Shown piece by piece: positions 1-5,946 of a stretch of DNA of 16,947 bases. The stretch comes from an uncultured Prevotella sp. GTDB lineage: Bacteria > Bacteroidota > Bacteroidia > Bacteroidales > Bacteroidaceae. Position numbers and translations under genes: made by a program. The notes under the pieces were generated by a model. That model was not told where the DNA came from, did no database searches, and saw nothing but the letters and a program-made list of their open reading frames with translations. How positions within the stretch are numbered: the first letter of the stretch is position 1; the number at the start of each line of letters is the position of its first letter. The stretch spans positions 1 to 16,947 of the forward strand of contig CAAGIW010000021.1 in NCBI GenBank assembly GCA_900770025.1, given 5' to 3'.

Positions 1-442
1 GCAAACATACTTTGGAATAAATCCGACCATTTCTCGCCATGGCATAGCTCAAGCACGCTTGGCTCTGCTCATTTGGCTTAACGAAATGGTTCTTTTTGTC
101 ATCTGTCTTTCCGTTTATCAGTTACAATGGAACCCCATTGCTCCCTCAAAACGAAAATACATCTGTTCAAAAATATAAGCAGTTATCATCATAACGCTAA
201 TGGCCGATTTGGGTTAAATGATGCCAGAAGATGGTGGAGTGCCCCCGGCATGGAGATGGTTGATGAGGGGGGGAGGGGGAAGATGCTGGACAACTTCGGA
301 TGCCGCTGCTGAAAGTGGGCGGACAGCAACAAAGCGAGAGAGACTTCGGGATGCCGAAGGTCTCTCTCGCTCATTGTTTGTTGTTGATTGATTGTCTGTG
401 TTGTATCGCCTTGCGGCGATGGATTGCCCAGGGGCAGGCGGA
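1..442. other. Left-edge stretch without a convincing gene
   Basis: I see no supported protein gene here. On the minus strand an open frame without a stop runs from about 113 to the left edge. Its only ATG is at 40 and reads MARNGRIYSKVCL before leaving the window; this could be the start of a gene continuing to the left, but 13 codons are too few to call. A purine-rich G tract lies at about 265-282. Three hairpins lie just downstream of the minus-strand small gene: 425-436 (TGCCC/GGGCA), 405-420 (ATCGCC/GGCGAT, loop TTGC) and the large one at 333-371. Confidence 0.4.
333..371 (-). terminator. Strong hairpin, probable terminator of the small gene at 443-604
   Basis: An inverted repeat with arms AGCGAGAGAGAC (333-344) and GTCTCTCTCGCT (360-371) is extended by TTCGG/CCGAA around a GATG loop, with one unpaired base at 359. 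This gives about 17 base pairs. Read on the minus strand it is followed by TTTGTTGC, a weak U-rich tract. It lies about 70 bases after the stop codon of the small minus-strand gene, where a terminator would be expected. The U tract is poor, so termination is inferred, not certain. Confidence 0.5.
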
Positions 443-604
443 TTACCAGTCCTCGCCCACTTCAATGAAGTCGGTATCGAAGCCGCCAATGCGGTTAGAA
501 CCTACGTTTGTTTCATTGGCATCCACAATGATGGAGCCAGCCAGCAGCGTGGTGGTCTGCACATTCACTGATACAATCTCTGGTTTGATATATGTTTTCT
601 TCAT
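443..604 (-). CDS. Small hypothetical protein (53 aa), Bacteroidales 'MKKTYIKP' type
   Basis: A 53-residue protein that begins MKKTYIKPEIVSVNVQTTTL, continues with LLAGS and ends in an acidic stretch (FDTDFIEVGEDW). I chose the ATG at 604 because the frame upstream to 685 encodes low-complexity residues over an A-rich leader, and the MKK(T)Y-x-KP opening followed by LLAGS is a pattern I associate with short Bacteroidales proteins of unknown function. There is no hydrophobic signal peptide, cysteine or obvious domain. It lies 195 bases downstream of the large secreted protein on the same strand, separated by 14-bp tandem repeats, so read-through from that gene is possible. Function is unknown. 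The resemblance to other small proteins is from memory and unsearched. Confidence 0.6.
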   Translation of the reverse strand: MKKTYIKPEIVSVNVQTTTLLAGSIIVDANETNVGSNRIGGFDTDFIEVGEDW

Positions 605-695
605 GTCTTCTTGTTTTTTTTTCAGTCCCCTGCCCCCAGCGATGGGGACAGAGGCTGAACTGTTACTAAAAATTACTAAACTCAAAAAATATATT

Positions 696-791
696 TCAAA
701 ATTCGTGATTCCAAATTCGTAATTCAGAAATTACTAATTCAAAATTCGTAATTCAAAATTCGTAATTCAAAATTCGTAATTCAAAATTCAC
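696..791. repeat. 14-bp tandem repeat (AATTCAAAATTCGT)
   Basis: Three exact tandem copies of the 14-mer AATTCAAAATTCGT occupy 736-749, 750-763 and 764-777, and a fourth copy (778-791) changes at its end. Each unit is itself two 7-mers, AATTCAA and AATTCGT. Degenerate 7-mer copies continue leftward to about 696. The block sits between the stop codon of the large secreted protein (799) and the small gene (604), on the presumed transcript. Function unknown; no stable hairpin other than A/T-rich pairing. Confidence 0.85.
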
Positions 792-798
792 TTCAGTC

Positions 799-2910
799 TT
801 ATTTTCTGATCACCTTCTTGCCGTTCATCAGAATCAGGCCCTTGGCGTTGGCACCCACACGCTGACCCATCATGTTGTAGATGGCGCTGTCGGCAGACTT
901 CTGCTGCACGCTCTGGATGCCCTGGATGCCTGTGGCCTCGCCCGGAAGCAGAATGTTCACAAAGGCGGGAGCACCAGCTGCGGGAGCCACATAGTCGAGA
1001 TAAGCCTTGTTGGCGCTCACCTTGTCGTTGTTGGGCTTTCTGAAGCCCACGGTGCCTTCGCTGTCGGTACCCAGAGTGAGCACGGTGCCAGCGGCTGCCA
1101 GGTCTTCCACTGCGGTTTCCACAGTCACGCCCTTCAGAGCATTGCCCTCGTAGGTGCCAGCCTCAACTTCCTTGTTCTCTGTAAAGGTGTAAGTGCCTGC
1201 AGCGGTGCCCTTCACTATCACGGCATTGCCAGCCTTGATATATCCATCGGTCACCTCATTGAGGGTCAGTGTGCTGCCGTTCAGTGCGCCAGTGTAAACT
1301 GTTATGTTCTCGGGCACAGTCACTGCATAGTCCAAATAGAGTGTATAGAAATCATCATCCTCCGTTGTGAGAGTGTATGACTTGGGAACGTAGGGGTAGG
1401 TAACCTCAATTCCCGAAGGATACATATTCGACCCACCGTCCCTAATGGTCAACGTTGTCTCATCACCATTATACGTATAGCTTAGGGTCTTTTTAGAAAC
1501 TTCATCTGCATTTTCACCATTAAATGTAGCAGACTCTACAGTGGGAGTACCGTTTGTGCCTACATATTTAACAACCATTCCCTTTACAGCAGGAATAATA
1601 AACTGTGTCCCTCCATTCACCTGTGCGTCGTCCGTTCTTCCAACATTATTGATTTTTCCTTCACTTGAGGTTGTAACGATTTGCATCGGCACATCAAGTG
1701 TTTTTGTCAACAATGTAACTCTTTGTACATAATAGGGAGTTGTTCCGTTTCCATATTGTTCTGACAATGCAGGTGCTCCATTTTTAGCAGCAAATGCCCA
1801 TTTAACAGTTACAGCCTCATCTCCCAATGAAACCTCATTAGGAGTAAATACGGGGGTTAACTCCACATCTCCACTAACGGTAATCTTGGAACCAGCTGCA
1901 TAATTATTCACGCCATCAGTCCACGCACTGAAAGTATATCCGTCTTTTACCAGATACCATGCCTGCGGCAATGTGTATTCAGCACCTCTTTCAACATACA
2001 CCAAAGCATTGCCTACACCCTTCACATCTTTGTCTGTTCCCTTTCCGAATGTAACTTTTGGCAATGCCTCGAACTGGGCTACAGCAGTATGGTTCTCGGT
2101 CACGTTTTCAAATGTGTATGGATTGGTGGTCACGGTTTCTTTGTCATCAATCAGCCAAGACACGAAAGTATAGCCTGTGTTTGCAACGGCTTCAATCTTA
2201 GCACTTTCACCTTCGATACAAGAAAACTCTCCAGAAGGAGACACTGTACCTCCACCATTGGCATCAACACTTGTGGTAATAGTTTTGGTTGGACGCGCAT
2301 CCTCCTGAACGGTTCCCTGAACGGTAAAATTGTCTGCAACAAAATACTTTGTGGTTCCTTTTTGGTGCATATACAACAATACTTGTATCTCTCCCGTAAG
2401 CCCGGAAAATGTCATTGTTTGATTGAGAACTGCCGAGCTTTCCTTTTTTGTTGTTTTATCGTCACTTTCGAAGAGAGTTGTACCTTTTGCCACATCAATT
2501 ATTTTAACTTTCCATGTGTACGTATTGTCTGCAACCATCAGCCGAGCGTATAAACTGCTAATACTCAAACTATACCCAGATTCTATCTTAATTTGGAAAC
2601 CCACATACTGGTTATCTTGATAACCAGGAAAAACTGAATTATCTACACTTTTTCTGTAAATATCTCCTTCAGTGGTGTAAGCCACGTTGTTAAGATAAAC
2701 GGCTTTTTTTGCAGTTTTCAGTTCTGCTTTTTCGCCATTGACGAGCACAACTGTCAGGTGATCCAAAGTGTGTAGTTCTCTATTTCCAACCGTCTTTGCA
2801 GTTTCATTGAGCGCCTGCGTTATTCCAATGGTTCCTGACGTTTGCGCCATCACCCCTCCAGACGTCAGCAATCCGAGGGCAACTAATAATTTAGTAGCTA
2901 ATTTTTTCAT
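799..2910 (-). CDS. Secreted surface protein with InlB/bacterial-repeat domains and T9SS-like tail
   Basis: The 703-residue product starts with a signal peptide (residues 1-22, MKKLATKLLVALGLL...VMA). About residues 25-200 look like a beta-sandwich region I cannot name. Residues about 205-285 match the bacterial repeat/InlB B-repeat style (GGTVSPSGEF, ANTGYTFVSWLIDD), and a second GYTFSAW repeat follows at about 325. Residues about 510-650 resemble a module that recurs in Prevotella surface proteins (YTLYLDYAV, AGNAVIVKGTAAGTYTF). The end, IYNMMGQRV...GKKVIRK, is a T9SS type A-like sorting tail, so the protein is probably exported and anchored at or released from the cell surface. The DNA changes character near 1380: the 3' part is GC-rich, the 5' part AT-rich, which suggests domain shuffling. 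A promoter candidate lies about 235 bases upstream. Confidence 0.85.
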   Translation of the reverse strand: MKKLATKLLVALGLLTSGGVMAQTSGTIGITQALNETAKTVGNRELHTLDHLTVVLVNGEKAELKTAKKAVYLNNVAYTTEGDIYRKSVDNSVFPGYQDNQYVGFQIKIESGYSLSISSLYARLMVADNTYTWKVKIIDVAKGTTLFESDDKTTKKESSAVLNQTMTFSGLTGEIQVLLYMHQKGTTKYFVADNFTVQGTVQEDARPTKTITTSVDANGGGTVSPSGEFSCIEGESAKIEAVANTGYTFVSWLIDDKETVTTNPYTFENVTENHTAVAQFEALPKVTFGKGTDKDVKGVGNALVYVERGAEYTLPQAWYLVKDGYTFSAWTDGVNNYAAGSKITVSGDVELTPVFTPNEVSLGDEAVTVKWAFAAKNGAPALSEQYGNGTTPYYVQRVTLLTKTLDVPMQIVTTSSEGKINNVGRTDDAQVNGGTQFIIPAVKGMVVKYVGTNGTPTVESATFNGENADEVSKKTLSYTYNGDETTLTIRDGGSNMYPSGIEVTYPYVPKSYTLTTEDDDFYTLYLDYAVTVPENITVYTGALNGSTLTLNEVTDGYIKAGNAVIVKGTAAGTYTFTENKEVEAGTYEGNALKGVTVETAVEDLAAAGTVLTLGTDSEGTVGFRKPNNDKVSANKAYLDYVAPAAGAPAFVNILLPGEATGIQGIQSVQQKSADSAIYNMMGQRVGANAKGLILMNGKKVIRK

Positions 2911-3143
2911 AAAGTTTTGTTTTTAGTTTATTTTATTTATTTAGTCACAGTCGTGTTTTGGTCGTGTTTTGGTCATCGTTTTCCCTTTGAGGCTTCCCTT
3001 TATTGCTGTTTGGCTGTTCAGACTTGTAGGGTGAATCTCGAATCATCAAGACTTCATTTTCCTCGGTCAGGATTCCTTGTTTTGTCAGGTCAGTATGTCG
3101 TTTCTGTTTTGGTTAGTAGCAGGCCGAGGCCAACTATCGACCG

Positions 3144-3151
3144 CAAAAGTA
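3144..3151 (-). promoter_or_regulatory. Candidate -7 promoter element for the secreted protein gene
   Basis: On the minus strand this reads TACTTTTG, an exact match to the Bacteroidetes -7 consensus TAnnTTTG. At the usual 19-base spacing the -33 position reads TATT (3171-3174), only a partial match to TTTG. A start here would give a leader of roughly 225 bases before the ATG at 2910. I saw no other exact -7 match closer to the gene. Confidence 0.45.
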
Positions 3152-3283
3152 TGATAAAGAAATCAGACTAAATAGTTAATGGATGTTAATAAATCGGTTC
3201 GGGGGGGGGTATTTTTAACATTTTTTACCTCTTTAGGCAATTATTCCACCTCAGATGAAACAAAATTTACACCTATAAGCCCT

Positions 3284-3380
3284 CCCGACCTCCCCAAAAA
3301 GGGGAGGGGTCGGGAATTAAAGAATTAAAGAATTAAAGGATTAAAAAGGCCCCTCCCTGCCTACCCAAGGGGGGGAGGGG
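3284..3380. repeat. Pair of GC-rich intergenic hairpins with GAATTAAA tandem between
   Basis: The first hairpin has arms CCCGACCTCCCC (3284-3295) and GGGGAGGGGTCGGG (3301-3314) around AAAAA. The second pairs CCCCTCCC (3350-3357) with GGGAGGGG (3373-3380). Between them lie repeats of GAATTAAA. The 12-mer CCCGACCTCCCC recurs in the same orientation at 3661-3672, again followed by GGGGAGG (3675-3681). This looks like a dispersed intergenic repeat family; it could act as a bidirectional terminator, but there is no clear U tract. Confidence 0.7.
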
Positions 3381-3417
3381 TTGGGAGTAACCATTCAGCG
3401 AATATAGCAAGCAGCAC

Positions 3418-3484
3418 GCGCTGAAAGCGCAGAAGTGCACAGCCCAAGGCAAAGCGTAGCGGCGCCTTGGGTGTAGATGGAACA
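3418..3484 (-). repeat. REP-like repeat, copy 1 (inverted)
   Basis: On the minus strand this stretch contains, in order, ACACCC, GCTACGCTTTGCC, TTGGGCTGTGCACT and the hairpin GCGCT-TTC-AGCGC. The plus-strand copy at 3583-3656 carries the same blocks in the same order. Its hairpin differs from the other two copies by a paired change (G-C to C-G) that keeps the stem intact. No adjacent REP-associated transposase is in the window. Confidence 0.65.
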
Positions 3485-3545
3485 TGAGTTATGCGCGCTG
3501 TAAGTGCAAAAGTATAGATAAACAATGGGGAAGGATAACACTTTT

Positions 3546-3567
3546 GCCCTTTCAGGGCGCATCTGGC
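3546..3567 (+). repeat. REP-like palindrome, copy 2
   Basis: A 22-base block starting with the hairpin GCCCT-TTC-AGGGC and continuing CGCATCTGGC. It is identical to the block at 3634-3655, 88 bases away in direct orientation. Confidence 0.8.
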
Positions 3568-3582
3568 AAACACAACAACACC

Positions 3583-3656
3583 CCCAGGGTGTCATTCCGC
3601 TTCGCTCCATTTGCCCTGGGCTGTGCACTCACTGCCCTTTCAGGGCGCATCTGGCC
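3583..3656 (+). repeat. REP-like repeat, copy 3 with flanking conserved blocks
   Basis: This holds a hairpin ACACCC-CCA-GGGTGT, then CGCTTCGCTCC, TTGCCCTGGGCTGTGCACT, and finally the same GCCCT-TTC-AGGGC block as copy 2 at 3634-3655. Copies 1 and 3 form an imperfect inverted repeat. The pattern of small palindromes separated by conserved linkers fits a REP or BIME-type dispersed element, inferred from structure only. Confidence 0.65.
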
Positions 3657-3836
3657 ACCGCCCGACCTCCCCAAGGGGAGGAGAATAAACCCCCGAAGAG
3701 GCAGTTCCGGATAGGATTCAAATGGAGAAACAAGTTGTTTCCGGCCGAGAAACTAATGTAGATCGGTAGAAGCATGATGCTGCAGTGGCGCGGCGAAAAG
3801 AGAGGGGCGGCACGGGGCTGATTGCGGAAAAATGAG

Positions 3837-3844
3837 TATATTTG
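3837..3844 (+). promoter_or_regulatory. Candidate -7 promoter element for the HXXEE gene
   Basis: TATATTTG is an exact TAnnTTTG match, 41 bases before the ATG at 3886. There is no convincing -33 TTTG at the usual spacing (the position reads GGGG). Because this element lies just downstream of the earlier in-frame ATG at 3832, it argues that translation starts at 3886. Confidence 0.5.
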
Positions 3845-3885
3845 CAGTCGTTATCCACACCGAGACACAAAAAAAAGAGACTGAC

Positions 3886-4401
3886 ATGAGTGCACTGAGC
3901 ATACTTTATCTTGTTCTGCCGCTGCCTCTGCTGTTCATCCTGCACGACGGCGAGGAGGTGGTGGTGCAGCATCGGTGGATGCTGGCCCACAAAGAGCCGA
4001 TAGCTGCCAGGTTTCCAAGGCTGCGCCCACTGTTAACCCACCTGTCGGGGTTAGGCACCAAGGCCTTTGCCGTGGCCGCATTAGAGGAGTTGCTGGTGGT
4101 GCTCCTTGTCACATGCCACGTGTTGGTGGGCGGTGCCTATGCCCTGCAGATATGGTCGGCGCTGTTTATGGCCTTTGCCATCCACCTGTTGGTGCACGTG
4201 GTGCAGGCCATTGTGTTGAGGGGCTATGTGCCAGGGGTGGTCACCTCGCTGCTTCTGCTGCCCTATGCGGCCTTTGGTTTCCACAGCATCCGGTTGGTAA
4301 TGGGCCCCACAGAGCTCATCCTTTGCACCGCCGCAGGCCTGCTTGCCCTCGCAGTAAACCTGAGATTGGCCCATTGGGTGGGCATGAAAGTGTGCGGATA
4401 A
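3886..4401 (+). CDS. HXXEE domain-containing membrane protein
   Basis: The 171-residue product is mostly hydrophobic, with about five membrane segments. Near the end of the first segment is HDGEE (residues 20-24), the signature of the HXXEE family (PF13787), whose function is not established. Other polar residues sit in later membrane segments: Glu67/Glu68 and the pair His100 and His104 (HLLVH). With His20, Glu23 and Glu24 these could form an intramembrane metal or catalytic site; that is inference. I start it at 3886 rather than at the in-frame ATG 3832 because a -7 promoter match lies between the two. It stands alone on the plus strand. A palindromic repeat array begins 60 bases after its stop codon. 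Confidence 0.8.
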   Translation: MSALSILYLVLPLPLLFILHDGEEVVVQHRWMLAHKEPIAARFPRLRPLLTHLSGLGTKAFAVAALEELLVVLLVTCHVLVGGAYALQIWSALFMAFAIHLLVHVVQAIVLRGYVPGVVTSLLLLPYAAFGFHSIRLVMGPTELILCTAAGLLALAVNLRLAHWVGMKVCG

Positions 4402-4461
4402 CTAATTTCTGAAACAGCCATCAGAGCGAATCAAATTCCAAAGCAAAATGTGACCGATTCT

Positions 4462-4542
4462 AAAACGGTGCGTTTTGCGTTCCAAAACGGTGCGTTTTGC
4501 AATGTAAAATGGTGCGTTTTGCAATGCAAAATGGTGCGTTTT
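4462..4542 (+). repeat. Array 1: four 22-bp palindromic units
   Basis: Four units of the 15-base hairpin AAAA(C/T)G-GTG-CGTTTT start at 4462, 4484, 4506 and 4528, exactly 22 bases apart. The 7-base linkers are GCGTTCC, GCAATGT and GCAATGC. Linker plus flanking bases form a second hairpin (for example TTTTGC-AAT-GCAAAA), so the array is a chain of alternating, overlapping palindromes. The same units in the same order, reverse-complemented, occur at 16858-16938. The surrounding gap (4402-4741) otherwise holds only the GNAT gene promoter; the 120-base tail found with the other copies is absent here apart from a few bases. Confidence 0.9.
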
Positions 4543-4690
4543 GCAAACCACCCTCTGCAAACTGTGTGGCAAACCGGGGAAAAGGCCTATACAACAGGGC
4601 ATTGAGAGGGAGGAGAAAAGCCAACAAACGAAACAGAAAAGAATGTGTGAAACAAGGTGAAAAAAGGGTGGCTTTAGAGCCTTTTAGAAC

Positions 4691-4721
4691 ATTGAAATAC
4701 AAAAAAATTGGACTATATTTG
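4691..4721 (+). promoter_or_regulatory. Bacteroidetes-type promoter of the GNAT gene
   Basis: ATTG at 4691-4694 (consensus TTTG), a 19-base spacer, then TATATTTG at 4714-4721 (consensus TAnnTTTG). This is the best promoter match in the window. Transcription should begin around 4726-4730, leaving a leader of under 20 bases before the ATG at 4742. Confidence 0.75.
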
Positions 4722-4741
4722 CATGGACAAATCTAAATACC

Positions 4742-5923
4742 ATGAACAAAATACGAGTCATACAAGTGAAGACGCGAAGGGCGATGAACGACTTCATCAA
4801 ACTGCCGCACCAGTTATATCAAGGCGACAACTGCTATGTGCCCGATCTGGACATTGACATACGCTCCGCCTTTGACATACGGCAGAATGCCGGATTAGAG
4901 ATTGCAGAGATGCAGGCCTTTGTGGCATACGATGAACGACAGCAGGCGGTGGGGCGCGTGGCCGCCATCATCAACCACAAGGCCAACAGCAAGTGGAACG
5001 AAAAGAACGTAAGATTCGGTATGCTGGAGTTTATCGACGACCTGCGCGTGTCGGAAGCACTGATGGAGGCCGTGGCCAAATGGGGACAAGAGCGGGGAAT
5101 GACCCACCTGCAGGGACCTATGGGCATCTGCGACTTTGACAAAGAGGGAATGCTCATCGAAGACTTCGACCTGGTGGGGTCGATGAACACCATCTACAAT
5201 CCCCCTTACTACCCGCAACACCTCAACCAATTAGGCTTTGAAAAGGCCGCCGACTGGGTGCAGATACAGGTGAAGGTGCCAACGATGGTGCCCGAGAAGT
5301 ATGCCCGCGTGGCCAGATTCTGCCGCAACACCATGGGAATGCAGCTCACCACCATGACTCAACGGCAGATAGCGAAGGAGGACTATGGCCGACAAGTGTT
5401 CCGACTACTCAACGAAGCTTACTCGCCACTCTTCGGATTCACGGAACTGTCGGAAGGGCAGATAGACCAGTTTGTGGACAAATATCTGAAGATGGTGGAC
5501 CTGCAGTTGGTGCCCATTGTGTTCAACGACAAGCACGAGATGGTGGGTGTGGCCGTGACCATGGGCAGCCTGACCGACGCACTGCGCAAGAGCAAGGGCC
5601 AACTGCTGCCCACAGGATGGTGGCACCTGATGCGCTCGCTGCGCTGGAAGAGGGAACACCAGGTGGAACTGCTGCTCATTGCAGTGCGCCCCGACTACCA
5701 GGGCAAGGGCATCAACGCCCTGTTTTTCGACTATCTCATCCCCATGTTCAACAAATACGGCTTTGACACTGCCGAAACAGGACCACAGTTGGAAGACAAC
5801 TTCAAGGAACTGTCGCAATGGAAACCGCTGGACCCGAAGATGGTGAAGCGGCGCAGATGCTACAAGAAAGGCATTCTTGCACCGTCGGCGGTCTGCTCTG
5901 TCAACGGCGGTCTGCATACATAA
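4742..5923 (+). CDS. GNAT-fold N-acetyltransferase-like protein
   Basis: The 393-residue cytoplasmic protein has a GNAT acetyl-CoA binding signature near its C-terminus, VRPDYQGKGIN (residues 315-325), which fits the Q/RxxGxG/A loop. The N-terminal half contains QGPMGICDFDKEGML and YNPPYYP, features I associate with a conserved Bacteroidetes family annotated only as GNAT or hypothetical, usually 370-390 residues. The acceptor substrate is unknown. The start at 4742 follows a well-spaced promoter. The last dozen residues (SAVCSVNGGLHT) are encoded across a short direct repeat (CGGCGGTCTGC at 5886-5896 and 5905-5915) and may be a recent extension. It is monocistronic and convergent with the regulator gene, with only 23 bases between the stops. 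Confidence 0.8.
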   Translation: MNKIRVIQVKTRRAMNDFIKLPHQLYQGDNCYVPDLDIDIRSAFDIRQNAGLEIAEMQAFVAYDERQQAVGRVAAIINHKANSKWNEKNVRFGMLEFIDDLRVSEALMEAVAKWGQERGMTHLQGPMGICDFDKEGMLIEDFDLVGSMNTIYNPPYYPQHLNQLGFEKAADWVQIQVKVPTMVPEKYARVARFCRNTMGMQLTTMTQRQIAKEDYGRQVFRLLNEAYSPLFGFTELSEGQIDQFVDKYLKMVDLQLVPIVFNDKHEMVGVAVTMGSLTDALRKSKGQLLPTGWWHLMRSLRWKREHQVELLLIAVRPDYQGKGINALFFDYLIPMFNKYGFDTAETGPQLEDNFKELSQWKPLDPKMVKRRRCYKKGILAPSAVCSVNGGLHT

Positions 5924-5932
5924 CAGGCCTGT
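5923..5932. other. Palindrome between convergent stop codons
   Basis: ACAGGCCTGT is a perfect 10-base palindrome that overlaps the last base of the GNAT stop codon and precedes the regulator stop by 14 bases. It is the only symmetric element in the 23-base gap, but it has no loop or T tract, so a terminator role is doubtful. Confidence 0.3.
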
Positions 5933-5946
5933 CATTCCGGCAAGTG

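Larger units (their letters stand above)
2911..3885. other. Gene-free region: long leader, G tract and dispersed hairpin repeats
   Basis: No coding region is supported over these 975 bases; the short open frames are read-through of repeats. From left to right it holds: the probable 5' leader of the secreted protein, including an 11-bp tandem GTCGTGTTTTG at 2950-2960 and 2961-2971; a promoter candidate (3144-3151); a run of nine G at 3201-3209; two GC-rich hairpins (3284-3314, 3350-3380) around tandem GAATTAAA copies; three copies of a REP-like palindrome (3418-3656); a third CCCGACCTCCCC hairpin (3661-3681); and the promoter of the next plus-strand gene. Confidence 0.7.

Noticed and set aside
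3832..3885. Earlier ATG for the HXXEE protein
   Set aside because: The extra 18 residues are polar and span the -7 promoter match at 3837-3844; the membrane segment begins right at the ATG 3886.
4462..4542. Array looks like a miniature CRISPR
   Set aside because: The 'spacers' are only 7 bases and fall into two conserved types shared with the other array, the repeats are 15 bases, and no cas gene is present.
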